A DNA stretch of 64,000 nt from Burkholderia vietnamiensis LMG 10929 (GCF_000959445.1 NZ_CP009632.1:806001-870000), one strand, 5' to 3'. Shown: positions 15,180 to 24,473, counted from the stretch's first letter. Made by a program: numbers and translations. The notes: generated from the letters alone by a model not told the origin.

Positions 15180-17576
15180 TTAATACAGCAGGAACGCCGC
15201 CCGCTCGGGCGCGAACGCGGCATTTTGCGCAGCGACGAACGCTTCGATGTCGTCGAGCGAGCGCCCCGCTTCCAGCATGTCGGCCACCTCGCGCGAGCCG
15301 ACCGACGCGCGGATCGCATCGATCCGGAACCGCGCCGGATAACGGCGGTGCAATGCCAGCGCGAGCGCCAGCCCGATCTCGCCGGGCCGCGTCGCGCCCG
15401 GCAGCCGTTCGATGCGCACGCCTTCGCAGAGCCTGCCGCGATAGGGGCCCTCGGTCGGCACGAAGCGGACCGGCGAGAACGTCGCGGCGAGCCGCATCGC
15501 GCGCAAATCGTCCGCGACGCTGCGCGCGTCGATCCACGGCGCGCCGACCACGCTGAACGGTGTCGCGGTGCCGCGCCCGACACTGACCGCCGCGCCCTCC
15601 ACGAGCCCCGTCTCCGGATAGAGCGACAGCGCGGCCGTATCGCGCAGGTTCGGCGATGGCGGCAACCAGCCGAGCCCCGTGTCGTCGAAGCGCATCGTGC
15701 GCGCGTAGTTCGCCAGCGGCACCACGCTGAGCGTCGCGCCGATCTGCAGCCGGTCGTTGAACAGCCGGGCCAGTTCGCCGATCGTCATGCCGGGCGCGAG
15801 CGGCAGCGCGTAGTAGCGCGTGAAGGTCGACGGCCCCGCGTCGGCGACGGGCCCGCCGAACGCGTCGGCGCCGAGCGGATCGGGACGGTCGAGCACGATC
15901 ACCGGACGATGCGCGGCCGCGCCGGCTTCGAGCGCATAGCCGAGCGTCGCCAGGTACGTGAAGAAGCGCACGCCCGCGTCCTGCAGGTCGACCACCAGCA
16001 CGTCGACGTCGGCCAGCAGCGCGGGCGCGATCGTGCGGCGCTCGCCGTACAGGCTGTGAACGACCGCGCCGGTCGCCGCATCGACGCTGTCGCCGAACGT
16101 GTCGTCCACGTCGGTGCCGAGCCCGTGCTCGGGCGCGAACAGCGCAACGAGCCGTGCGCCCGGCGCGTGCGCGAGCAGGTCGGCCGTGCGCCGGCCGAAC
16201 CGGTCGAAGCCGCTGCGGTTCGTGACGAGCGCGATGCGCTTGCCGGCCACCGCCGCGTAGCCGCTCGCGGCCAGCACGTCGATGCCGGCCAGCACCGGCC
16301 CGCGCGATGGCGGCGGCCGGACGGCTGCGGCGAGCGCGTCCGCCATCGGCGGCACGCGCGCGGCGATCTGCGCCGGCGTGACCGGCGCCGCCGCGCTCGA
16401 TACGATGCCGACCACGAGCGCGCGCAACGGCATCGCGGTGCCGGTTTCGTCCGGATAGAGACGACTCGTCAGCACGATCGCGAAGCGACGCGTCACGGGA
16501 TCGATCCATAGCGCCGTGCCCGTGTAGCCGAGGTGTTGCAGCGCGCCGACCGGCGGCAGCCGGTAGCGGTTCGCCACGAGCGGCGGCCCGACCGCCCAGC
16601 CGGGCGTGTGCAGCTCGCTTGGCGTGTCGGCCGGGAGCGGTGTTTCGAGTTCGGCGACGCTGCGCGCGCTCAGCACCCGCGTCGCACCGAGCGTGCCGCC
16701 GTTCAGCAGCATGCGCGCGAAGCGCGCCAGATCGTCCGCGCTCGCGAACATGCCCGCATTGCCCGCCACGCCGCCCAGCGCCGCCGCGACCGGATCGTGC
16801 ACGCGGCCTCGCAGCAGGCGGCCGTCGCGTACGACGGTGGGCGCCACGCGCGCGCTCAGCGGGGCGGCTGGGCGGAACGTGGCGCTCGTCATCCCGAGCG
16901 GCCCGAACACGTGCTCGGCGCACCATGCGTCGAGTGGTCGGTGCGACACGCGCCGGACGATCTCGCCGAGCACCACGTAATTGACGTCGCTGTAACGGAC
17001 GCGCGTGCCGGGCGTCGCGACCGGCGCCATCGCGACGATGTCGGCGAGCACGGCCGCGCGGCTGCGCAGCGCGCGGGCCGACGACACGCCGGCCGGCAGC
17101 CCCGACACGTGCGCGAGCAACTGGCGGATCGTGATGCCGGCCTTCTCGTTCGTGCCGAACGCCGGCCAGTAGTGCGCGGCCGGCATGTCGAGGCCGAGCA
17201 TGCCGCGCTCCGCGAGCTGCATGATCGCGACGGCCGTTGCCAACGGCTTGGTCAGCGACGCGAGGTCGAACACGGTGTCGGCCGTCATCGGCTCGGCCTG
17301 CTCGCCCGTCACGCGCGCACCGCGGGCGACCCGCACGCGCGCGCCGTCCGCGTCGCCGGTCACGACCACGGCGCCCGCGAGATGCCCGTCCGCGATCTCC
17401 GCGGCGATTGCCGCGTCGATCGCGGCCGCCTGCTGCGACGCAGCGGGCGCGTCGGCTTGCGCCCACGCGTCGGCCGCGCCGAATGGGCAGAATGAGCCGA
17501 GTGGGCCGAACGCGAGCAACAACGCGCCGCTCAGCGCGACAGCACGGCGCAATCGTGCCGATCGAACGCGTTCCAC
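15180..17576 (-). CDS. Beta-lactamase-fold/DUF1343 (NamZ-type) fusion protein
   Basis: The 798-residue exported protein joins two enzymes. After a signal peptide, about residues 30-375 form a serine beta-lactamase-related (class C-like) domain with SLTK, YSDVNY and HTPGW motifs. The rest is a DUF1343 domain (LVTNRSGFDR, FAPEHGLG, VVDLQDAGVRFFTY). DUF1343 includes NamZ, an exo-N-acetylmuramidase that recycles cell-wall sugars. The fusion suggests a periplasmic or outer-surface murein-recycling enzyme with an esterase or amidase partner domain. I chose GTG 17576 because AGGAGG lies at the right distance. It lies 119 bases after the next gene upstream on the same strand. Confidence 0.88.
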   Translation of the reverse strand: MERVRSARLRRAVALSGALLLAFGPLGSFCPFGAADAWAQADAPAASQQAAAIDAAIAAEIADGHLAGAVVVTGDADGARVRVARGARVTGEQAEPMTADTVFDLASLTKPLATAVAIMQLAERGMLGLDMPAAHYWPAFGTNEKAGITIRQLLAHVSGLPAGVSSARALRSRAAVLADIVAMAPVATPGTRVRYSDVNYVVLGEIVRRVSHRPLDAWCAEHVFGPLGMTSATFRPAAPLSARVAPTVVRDGRLLRGRVHDPVAAALGGVAGNAGMFASADDLARFARMLLNGGTLGATRVLSARSVAELETPLPADTPSELHTPGWAVGPPLVANRYRLPPVGALQHLGYTGTALWIDPVTRRFAIVLTSRLYPDETGTAMPLRALVVGIVSSAAAPVTPAQIAARVPPMADALAAAVRPPPSRGPVLAGIDVLAASGYAAVAGKRIALVTNRSGFDRFGRRTADLLAHAPGARLVALFAPEHGLGTDVDDTFGDSVDAATGAVVHSLYGERRTIAPALLADVDVLVVDLQDAGVRFFTYLATLGYALEAGAAAHRPVIVLDRPDPLGADAFGGPVADAGPSTFTRYYALPLAPGMTIGELARLFNDRLQIGATLSVVPLANYARTMRFDDTGLGWLPPSPNLRDTAALSLYPETGLVEGAAVSVGRGTATPFSVVGAPWIDARSVADDLRAMRLAATFSPVRFVPTEGPYRGRLCEGVRIERLPGATRPGEIGLALALALHRRYPARFRIDAIRASVGSREVADMLEAGRSLDDIEAFVAAQNAAFAPERAAFLLY

Positions 17577-17695
17577 TGGATCGCCTCCTTCGTGGCGGCG
17601 GATGGATCGAGGCCGGCATGCGAGCGCGTCGCTGCCGAGCCGAGGCCGGGAGTCCTGCACGCCTACCTTCGGGTCGGCGCCGACCCGCCGCGCGG

Positions 17696-18169
17696 CTAGC
17701 GCGCCGGTTGCTGCTGCGGGGCCGGGCAGCCGGTGCAGAGGCGCATCGCGCCTTCGCGTTCGGGGTCGCGCCAGGCAAAGCGGACCTCGACGCCGCCGCG
17801 CGCCGGCACGACCACGTGCCGGACCTCCTGCACCGCGCGGTCGCGCGCGGTGATCGTGTACCTGCCCGGCGGCACGCGAGCGAACAGGAACGGGCCGCCG
17901 GTGCGTACGTCGAGAAGCGCCGACTTGCCGGACGCCAGCTTCACGTCGACGTCGGACAGATAGTGGCCGGCCTTCGACGTGAACGTCATCCGCAGGTTGT
18001 AGCGCGGCGCGACGTCGCGAAACGCGGTGACTTCGTCGCTGCCGATGCCGCCGGTGATGTACACGACGCCGTTACGCGAGATCGGCTCGTTCGCGGTGTC
18101 GGCCAGCGCGTTCGCGCCGAGCGTCAGCACGCAGGCTGCCAACAGCATCTTGATGGTGGTGGTCCGCAT
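17696..18169 (-). CDS. Secreted carboxypeptidase-regulatory-like protein
   Basis: The 157-residue periplasmic protein has a signal peptide ending at ALADT (about residue 24). The mature part includes GGPFLFARVPPGRYTITA, a motif typical of carboxypeptidase regulatory-like (CarboxypepD_reg) beta-sandwich domains. Two cysteines near the C-terminus (LCTGCPAP) could bind metal or form a disulphide. Its function is unknown. CAGGAGAG precedes the ATG. It may be cotranscribed with the fusion enzyme downstream. Confidence 0.75.
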   Translation of the reverse strand: MRTTTIKMLLAACVLTLGANALADTANEPISRNGVVYITGGIGSDEVTAFRDVAPRYNLRMTFTSKAGHYLSDVDVKLASGKSALLDVRTGGPFLFARVPPGRYTITARDRAVQEVRHVVVPARGGVEVRFAWRDPEREGAMRLCTGCPAPQQQPAR

Positions 18170-18633
18170 CTTCACTCTCCTGATTGAGCACGCGTGGCTA
18201 CACGGCCGCCCGTCGATCGCGGCGCGGTGCTGCGTGCGACGGCGTCGTGCGTTCGCTTTGGCGATGCTGTGAGCGTCGCGCGGAACGTCGATTTCCCATT
18301 GATGCAAGTCAACGGCGTTCCGGTCGAGGCGCGCAAAACCGGACGAAGCGCAAGCGTTACCGCGATCGCGTCGCGGCGGTCGGGGCGCGCGGCCGAGCGG
18401 CGTACCGCGGGTGAATGGCGGACGGGCGGCATGGTGTCGGCGCGCGCTGTCAGGCGATCCTGCGCAGGCCGTCGGAAATTGCCGACACGGCCGCCCGACG
18501 TCGGACAGCAAGCTCAGGCCGAGCTGATTGTGTCGCGCGGGGTCGCCGCCAATACTGAAGACGTGGCAGTACGCCATGCATCGAGCGGCTGACGCACGGT
18601 TGGTCCGCGCCGCCGCCGCACTGGGAGTTCGCG
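18170..18633. other. 464-base divergent control region
   Basis: No gene is supported here. The region holds one FNR-type box and, nearer the LRAT-like gene, a sigma70-like promoter with TTGTGT at 18528-18533, a 17-base spacer and AATACT at 18551-18556. Confidence 0.5.
18299..18312. promoter_or_regulatory. FNR-type box in the 17696/18634 divergent region
   Basis: TTGATGCAAGTCAA is a full match. On the plus side a CAAAAC hexamer sits at the class II distance; towards the minus gene the hexamer is GACGCT. Both -10 candidates are weak, so its target is uncertain. Confidence 0.55.
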
Positions 18634-19110
18634 ATGATCGATCCGACCGCAGCGCACGCCGACGCCGCCGATTCCAATGGCGAACCGCCGGTCGGTGCGC
18701 ACCTCGTGACGCGCCGACCCGGCTATCTGCATCACGGCATCTATATCGGCGACGGCAACGTGATTCATTACGCGGGTTGGTCGCGCGATCCGAGCGGCGG
18801 CCCGGTCGAAGTGGTCACGCTCGACGGCTTCCGGGCCGGCCGCGCGCTCGCGGTCGTGCGCCACGCGCATGCGCCCTACGACGGGATGCAGGCCGCGCGC
18901 CGCGCGGCGTCGCGCCTCGGCGAATGCCGCTACCGGCTGCTGACGAACAACTGCGAGCATTTCTGCCTGTGGTGCCTGTTCGGCGTCGGCCGGAGCGAAC
19001 AGGTGGCGTCGTGCCTGCGCAATCCGGCACATGGCCTCGCGGTCGCGGCGATGCTGATCGCCTGGGTGCTGGCTGCGCGGTTGTATCCGGGGATGGGTGG
19101 ACGGGGGTAA
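18634..19110 (+). CDS. LRAT/NlpC-P60-superfamily protein with membrane tail
   Basis: The 158-residue protein has the permuted papain-like fold of the LRAT domain. LHHGIYIGDGNVIHYAG carries catalytic histidine H34 and the second histidine H45, and NNCEHF carries nucleophile C107. A hydrophobic helix near residues 133-150 probably anchors it in the membrane. In other organisms LRAT-like proteins are acyltransferases or phospholipases acting on lipids. The bacterial substrate is unknown. ATG 18634 follows GGGAG. An independent sigma70-like promoter lies upstream. Confidence 0.85.
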   Translation: MIDPTAAHADAADSNGEPPVGAHLVTRRPGYLHHGIYIGDGNVIHYAGWSRDPSGGPVEVVTLDGFRAGRALAVVRHAHAPYDGMQAARRAASRLGECRYRLLTNNCEHFCLWCLFGVGRSEQVASCLRNPAHGLAVAAMLIAWVLAARLYPGMGGRG

Positions 19111-19332
19111 ACGGCATGGCGCGTTACTGGCCTGCCAGCAACTGCCGCCGCATCACCGGCGGTCGCGCCGGACCGCACAGCGCTTCACCCGCCCGCTCGC
19201 AATTCGACTCGCCGATGCCGACCGACCCGTTCGCCATCACGACCGCATTGTCGCGCATCGCTCACGGATAGCCTCTCCGTCCCATCGCGGCACCGATTCG
19301 CGCCGCCCCGGCCACCCGCCGCAACCTCCCAC

Positions 19333-20589
19333 TCACCGCGGCAACGCCGCCGGATCATAGCGATTACGCGGATTCCACAGCATCCACCCATCAGTCCCCT
19401 CCGCGTCGGCCGCATCGACCTGCGCGCGGATCTCGTCGGCGTCGAACGGCCGATGATCGAACGCGTAGTCGCGAAAGGCCTGCAGCCACGGTCTGAAGCG
19501 CACGCCGTCCATCCCGGTCCGGCGCTTCGCCTCGGCCAGCGACCGCGCGACGATCTCGCCGGCATGCTCGGTCGGCTTGCGGCAGCCGGGCAGCCCCCAC
19601 GTGAAGCCCGACGGATACAGCATCGGCGACACGTAGTCGACCACCGTGCCCAGTGCATCGAGCCGCTGCCCGATCGCGGTGTCGTCGCTGTTCCAGCACA
19701 CGTAGCCGAAAATGTCGGCCGACAGGTACAGGTTGTACGGACGCAGCCGCTCGCGCGCGCCGGTCAGAAAACCGGTGATCGCCGCGACCCGGTTGGCCTC
19801 GGTGTTGGGCTCGGCGAACCGCAGGCCGTTCGCGTCGGGAAACCGCAGATAGTCGAACTGGATTTCGTCGAAGCCCATCCGGGCCGCCTCTTCGGCGATG
19901 TCGTAATTGTGTTGCCACGCCGCGCGCGACGTCGGATCGATCCAGCGCTGATGCTCGCGATCCTGCCAGATCTCCCCCGCCGCATCGCGCACCGCCCATT
20001 CGGGATGCGCACGCGCCAGCGCGTCGTCCTTGAACACGACGATGCGCCCGATCACGTAAAGGCCGCGCGCATGGAACGTCCGCAGCAGCTCCGGCAGATC
20101 GGGCGGATGCACGATCGCGCCCGCCGCATGACTCGCCGCACCGGACACGTCGCGCGCGACGCTGCGATACGGCGTGACGCCGCTGTCGCCCTTCACGTCG
20201 ATGACGAGCGCGTTGATCGCGGTCGTGCCCTGCAGCGCGAGCGCGGCGTCGCGCAACGTGTGGTCCGCGACACCGTACGCCGACAGGTAAACCGCTTTCG
20301 GACGCACCGGCGCCAGCCGGATCGTATGGGCCGCGTCGGTCGGCGCCAGCGTGAGCTCGGCGCGCGCGTAGCCGGGCGCGCGCACGCTCACGCGCGTACC
20401 TGCCGCATCGAGCTCCAGCGAAAACGCGCCGTCGCGATCCGCGGTCCGGTTCACGCCGCCGGCATGGCCGATCGCGCCGGCCAGCGGATGACCGTTGGTC
20501 GCATCGACCACGGTGATCGACACCGGCGCCGCCTGCGCGGCGACCGCGGCGAACAATACGAGCAGACACGCGATCACGCGCTCAATCAT
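19333..20589 (-). CDS. Putative secreted glycosidase (DUF4015-type)
   Basis: This 418-residue exported protein has a signal peptide (AAQAAPV), then a carboxypeptidase-regulatory-like beta domain at about 22-95 and a TIM-barrel-like domain with KAVYLSAYG, ALVIDVKGDSG, FDEIQFDYLRFP and YVSPMLYPSGF. These are the hallmarks of DUF4015, a putative glycoside hydrolase family. The acidic residues in IQFDYLRFPD are the likely active site. Its start overlaps the end of the polysaccharide deacetylase gene by eight bases, so the two are coupled. Together they resemble the two halves of PgaB. Confidence 0.85.
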   Translation of the reverse strand: MIERVIACLLVLFAAVAAQAAPVSITVVDATNGHPLAGAIGHAGGVNRTADRDGAFSLELDAAGTRVSVRAPGYARAELTLAPTDAAHTIRLAPVRPKAVYLSAYGVADHTLRDAALALQGTTAINALVIDVKGDSGVTPYRSVARDVSGAASHAAGAIVHPPDLPELLRTFHARGLYVIGRIVVFKDDALARAHPEWAVRDAAGEIWQDREHQRWIDPTSRAAWQHNYDIAEEAARMGFDEIQFDYLRFPDANGLRFAEPNTEANRVAAITGFLTGARERLRPYNLYLSADIFGYVCWNSDDTAIGQRLDALGTVVDYVSPMLYPSGFTWGLPGCRKPTEHAGEIVARSLAEAKRRTGMDGVRFRPWLQAFRDYAFDHRPFDADEIRAQVDAADAEGTDGWMLWNPRNRYDPAALPR

Positions 20590-21379
20590 GGCTTCCTCCG
20601 GCGCTTCTCAGCAGTCCGTTCATGCAGCGCGTGTCGCACGCGTCGGTCATCAGATAGCGCGGCAGCGCCATCGCGGAATCGGTGCGCCGGACCGGGCGCG
20701 CATCGATCGTGAAGGCGGCGACGTAGCCCTCGGCCGCCGCCTGCTCGTCGGTCTGCGCATCGTGGACGCCGAACGGCCAGGCCAGCAGCGTGACGGGCCG
20801 GCCGATCTCGGCCTCGAGCCGCTCGCGCGAGCGCCGCAACTGGAACGACACGAAGCGCCGGTAGTCGGCCGGCGTCTGCCGCGCCCGCTCGGTATGGAAA
20901 TTCGGATGCCAGTACGTATGCGACTCGATGGCGACGTCGGCGGATTGCCCGAGCGCGCGCAGCTGATCCCACGTCATCGCATAGCCGGCATTGGAGATCG
21001 CCGACGGATAGACGAACAGCGTGACGGGTATCGGATGCGCCGCGAGCAGCGGGCGCAGCACGTCGTAGACGGAGCGGTGACCGTCGTCGACGGTGATCGC
21101 GACCGCACGCGCGGGCAATGCAACCGCATCGCCACGCTGCCAGCGCACGACGTCGGCGAGCGGCACGATCCGGTAGCCGTTCGCGTCGATTGCCTGCAAC
21201 TGGTCGCGCAACGTGTCGATGCGCACCGTCATCGAATCGACGCGCGTCGTCGCGAACCGGTGGTAGGCCAGGATCAGCACGCGCTGCGGCTGCGGCGCAC
21301 CGGCGCCTGCGTCGTCCGCCGCCCACAGCGGCGGCACGCACGACAGCAGGAGTAGACAGACGAGCATGCGCAAGGCCAT
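20582..21379 (-). CDS. Polysaccharide deacetylase (NodB homology)
   Basis: The 265-residue exported protein has a signal peptide ending near LWAAD. The NodB domain carries TVDDGHRS (metal-binding DD) and ESHTYWHPN (two metal-binding histidines), then AWPFGVHD. It should remove acetyl groups from a cell-surface polysaccharide. I chose ATG 21379 because the signal peptide starts there; upstream in-frame starts would add a charged leader. An FNR-like box and AACAAT -10 precede it. It is coupled with the downstream DUF4015 glycosidase. Confidence 0.88.
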   Translation of the reverse strand: MALRMLVCLLLLSCVPPLWAADDAGAGAPQPQRVLILAYHRFATTRVDSMTVRIDTLRDQLQAIDANGYRIVPLADVVRWQRGDAVALPARAVAITVDDGHRSVYDVLRPLLAAHPIPVTLFVYPSAISNAGYAMTWDQLRALGQSADVAIESHTYWHPNFHTERARQTPADYRRFVSFQLRRSRERLEAEIGRPVTLLAWPFGVHDAQTDEQAAAEGYVAAFTIDARPVRRTDSAMALPRYLMTDACDTRCMNGLLRSAGGSHD

Positions 21380-21433
21380 GGCGGTCCTCGTAGACGGGCT
21401 GCCCCATTGTTCGCGATCGCGGCGCGCATGCCG

Positions 21434-21447
21434 CTGAGCCAGATCAA
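21434..21447 (-). promoter_or_regulatory. FNR-like box of the deacetylase operon
   Basis: Read on the minus strand it is TTGATCTGGCTCAG, with one perfect and one degenerate half. A good -10-like AACAAT at 21411-21406 is centred 32 bases away, which supports function. Confidence 0.55.
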
Positions 21448-21457
21448 CGATCACCGA

Positions 21458-22393
21458 TCAGCTTGCGAGCGCAACGATTTCGTCGTGGATGCGCTCGACG
21501 TCCGCGCGCGTGCACAGGGCGGTGCCCGGATGCTCGACCGACGAAGCCGATGCGGCGAGCGCATAGCGGCACGCGTCGTCGAGCGGCACGCCGCGCGCCA
21601 GCGCCCACACCATGCCGCCGACGAAACTGTCGCCTGCGCCGACCGTGCTGCATACCGCTGCCGGCCGCCCGGGCAGACGCAACGACCGATCGCGCGTGAC
21701 GACCCACGCGCCGCGCGCGCCGAGCGTCAACGCGACGATCTCGGCCTGGCCGCGCGCGACGAGTTCGCTCGCCACCCGACACGCGGACGCATCGTCGAGC
21801 GCTTCGCCGGCCAGCGCGCTGAGCTCGCCGATACTGGGCTTCACGAGATGAACGCCCTCCTCCAGCGCCGCGGCCAGCGCACGGCCCGACGCGTCGACGA
21901 CGACGCGACTGCCCCGCGCCTTCGCGGCCCGTGCGAGCGTCGCGTACAGATCGTCGGGCGCGCCGGGCGGCAGACTGCCGCTCAGCACGAGATAGCGCGG
22001 CGCCGGCTGCATCGCGTCGAGGCGGGCCGCGCAGTCGCGCCACTCGGCGTCGCTCACCGATGGCCCCGGCATCAAAAAGCGGTATTCGCGCCCGGTCGAG
22101 GTCTCGGTCACGCAGACGTTCTCGCGCGTCTCGCCGACGATCCGGATGCGCACGCTCGGCAGGCGCTCGGCCTCGAGCAACAACGTCAGCACGTCGCCGG
22201 TCGGGCCGCCGGCCAGGTACAGCGCGACGCAGTCGCCGCCGAGCCGGTGGATGGTCCGCGCGACGTTGATGCCGCCGCCGCCCGGGTCGCGGCGCGGCCG
22301 CGCGCAGCGCAGCTTGTGCGTGTCGACGATGTGCTCGACCGACGTCGCGACGTCGACGGCCGGGTTCAGGGTAACGGTAACGATATCTGTCAT
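21458..22393 (-). CDS. pfkB: PfkB-family sugar kinase
   Basis: The 311-residue cytoplasmic kinase begins with TVTLNPAVD and has PGGGGINVAR and the C-terminal signature STVGAGDSFVGG, whose aspartate is the catalytic base. These match the 1-phosphofructokinase/6-phosphofructokinase-2 branch rather than ribokinases. It could drive glycolytic flux under low oxygen, as suggested for DosR-controlled PfkB in mycobacteria. The gene is divergent from the class II ribonucleotide reductase gene and shares its FNR-type box, with TATGGT at the class II distance on this side. Confidence 0.9.
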   Translation of the reverse strand: MTDIVTVTLNPAVDVATSVEHIVDTHKLRCARPRRDPGGGGINVARTIHRLGGDCVALYLAGGPTGDVLTLLLEAERLPSVRIRIVGETRENVCVTETSTGREYRFLMPGPSVSDAEWRDCAARLDAMQPAPRYLVLSGSLPPGAPDDLYATLARAAKARGSRVVVDASGRALAAALEEGVHLVKPSIGELSALAGEALDDASACRVASELVARGQAEIVALTLGARGAWVVTRDRSLRLPGRPAAVCSTVGAGDSFVGGMVWALARGVPLDDACRYALAASASSVEHPGTALCTRADVERIHDEIVALAS

Positions 22394-22484
22394 GGTGTGG
22401 GTCTTGTGCAGTCGATGGCACGCGCGCCGCGACGGTGCGCGCGCCGGCCGTGGCTCCACCATACGTGCGGCGACGGTCGCGGCG

Positions 22485-22498
22485 TTGATGCCAGTCAA
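22485..22498. promoter_or_regulatory. FNR-type box between pfkB and nrdJ
   Basis: TTGATGCCAGTCAA is a full match. Towards pfkB a TATGGT hexamer (22463-22458) is centred 31 bases away. Towards nrdJ the best hexamer, CACGAT (22516-22521), is closer at 27 bases. Confidence 0.7.
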
Positions 22499-22588
22499 TC
22501 GATCCCGCAACCGCACACGATTGCGCTCGATCAACGACGCACGCGTGCAGGCTCCTACAGTGAATCATTCTTCGCCGCCGAGCCCTCC

Positions 22589-24385
22589 ATGGATGAGCAG
22601 CCGCTGTGCAGCACCGTGTTCGCCGAGCGCTACGCGCAGCCCGGCGAGACGTCGCGTGCGGCCGTATTCCAGCGCGTCGCGCGCGCGCTGTCGCTCGCCG
22701 AGCCGCCCGAGCTGCGCGCGCAGTGCGAGCGTGCGTTCTTCCAGAACCTGCAGCGCGGCGCGATCGGCGCCGGCCGCATCCTCGCGAACGCCGGCGCCGA
22801 TACGGGCGGCACGATGGTCAACTGCTTCGTCCATCCGCTCGCGATGCCGGCCGACACGCGCGCGCGGGCCGTCGATGCGGCGCTCACGCACGCGCTCGGC
22901 GACGCGCGGCGCACGCTGCTGATGGGCGGCGGAATCGGCTACGACTTCTCGCCGGTGCCGCCGCTCGACGCCTACGAGCGCCGCGCGGCGTCGGACGCCG
23001 GCGCATGCGCGGCGATCGACCGCTTCGATGCGATGTGCCGCGCGCTGCCGTTCACCGGCCCGCGCCGCGGCGCGCAGATGGCCGTCCTGCGCTGCGATCA
23101 TCCGGACCTCGCGGCATTCGTCGCGGCCAAGCGCGGACGTTCGCGCTGGCCGACCTTCAACGTGTCGGTCGGCATCACCGACGCCTTCATGGAAGCGGTC
23201 CTGCACGACCGGCCGTGGGCGCTCGTCCATCGTGCGCCGCCGCACCGGGCGTCCATCGCGGCGCCACGCCAGCCGGACGGAAATCATGTTTACGCGACGG
23301 TCGCGGCACGCACGCTGTGGCACGAGATCGTCGCCGCGGCGCGCGACAGCGCCGAACCGGGGCTGCTGTTCGTCGACACCATCCGCGCTGCGAACCCGCT
23401 GCGCGAGCACGAACGGATCGACGCGACCAACCCGTGCGGCGAGCAGCCGCTGCCCGCGTACGGCAGCTGCGTGCTCGGCCCGATCGACCTGTCGCGGTTC
23501 GTGCTGCACCCGTTCGGCGTCGAAGGCAAGCCGCGCTTCGACTTCGCGACGCTCGCCGACGCGGTGCGCATCCAGGTCCGCATGCTCGACAACGTGCTGG
23601 ACCTGACCGCATGGCCGCTCGCCGCGCACCAGCGCGAGGCGCGGCGCACGCGCCGCATCGGCGTCGGCGTAACCGGGCTGGCCGACGCGCTGACGATGCT
23701 GCGGCTGCGTTACGACAGCGCCGACGCCCGCGCCTTCGCGCGCTCGATCGTGCTGTCGATGCGCGAACATGCGTTTGCCGCGTCGGCGGCGCTGGCGGCC
23801 GAACGCGGCGCCTTTCCGGCATACGATCCGGCCGACTATCTGACCGGCCCCGCGCACCGCACGCTGCTGCCGCTGAACGTACAGCACGCGATCGCGCGGC
23901 ACGGGCTGCGCAACAGTCATCTGCTGTCGTTCGCGCCGGCCGGCAGCGTGAGCCTCGCGTTCTGCGACAACTGCTCGAACGGGATCGAGCCGGCCGTCGG
24001 CTGGACCCAGCGCCGGATGGTGCATACGGCCGACGGTCAGGTCCGCCAGTTTCATGCGCAGAATCACGCTTACCGGCTGTTTCGCGCGCTGCATGGCGAG
24101 CACGAGCGGCTGCCCGACTATTTCGTGACCGCGGCGGAGATCGCACCGGCCGATCACGTCGCGATGCTCGCGGCGCTGCAGCCCTGCGTGGACGCCGGCA
24201 TCTCGAAGACGGTGACGCTGCCCGACCGGTGTTCGCTCGCGCAGGTCGACGCGCTGTTCGTGCAGGCGTGGCGCGACGGTCTGAAGGGCATCACGGTGTT
24301 CCGGCCCGACCCGCGGCTCGCGGCGGTCGTCATGGACGACGCGACGCAAGCGCGCCGCGATGGGCCGGTCTGCATCGGTTGTTGA
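22589..24385 (+). CDS. nrdJ: Class II (B12-dependent) ribonucleotide reductase
   Basis: This 598-residue enzyme should reduce ribonucleotides to deoxyribonucleotides with adenosylcobalamin and no oxygen. TMVNCFV carries redox cysteine C79. NPCGE at 281-285 carries the radical cysteine C283 and catalytic glutamate, and C294 follows in YGSC. The C-terminus ends in CIGC, the usual shuttle cysteine pair. It is shorter than many NrdJ proteins and lacks an obvious N-terminal ATP-cone, so it may be insensitive to dATP. The FNR-type box upstream fits an anaerobic dNTP supply. Cobalamin-dependence is inferred from family motifs. Confidence 0.9.
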   Translation: MDEQPLCSTVFAERYAQPGETSRAAVFQRVARALSLAEPPELRAQCERAFFQNLQRGAIGAGRILANAGADTGGTMVNCFVHPLAMPADTRARAVDAALTHALGDARRTLLMGGGIGYDFSPVPPLDAYERRAASDAGACAAIDRFDAMCRALPFTGPRRGAQMAVLRCDHPDLAAFVAAKRGRSRWPTFNVSVGITDAFMEAVLHDRPWALVHRAPPHRASIAAPRQPDGNHVYATVAARTLWHEIVAAARDSAEPGLLFVDTIRAANPLREHERIDATNPCGEQPLPAYGSCVLGPIDLSRFVLHPFGVEGKPRFDFATLADAVRIQVRMLDNVLDLTAWPLAAHQREARRTRRIGVGVTGLADALTMLRLRYDSADARAFARSIVLSMREHAFAASAALAAERGAFPAYDPADYLTGPAHRTLLPLNVQHAIARHGLRNSHLLSFAPAGSVSLAFCDNCSNGIEPAVGWTQRRMVHTADGQVRQFHAQNHAYRLFRALHGEHERLPDYFVTAAEIAPADHVAMLAALQPCVDAGISKTVTLPDRCSLAQVDALFVQAWRDGLKGITVFRPDPRLAAVVMDDATQARRDGPVCIGC

Positions 24386-24473
24386 ACCGAACCGCGCGAC
24401 AGCCGGCGGACGGCAGCCGGCGGTCCACACGCGACGCGATAGCGATGAACGCCGCCCCGCCCCGCTCCGGCCG

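Noticed and set aside
15093..16511. Open frame opposite the beta-lactamase/NamZ fusion
   Set aside because: It is rich in H, R and E and has no recognisable motif, while the other strand has all catalytic motifs of two domains.
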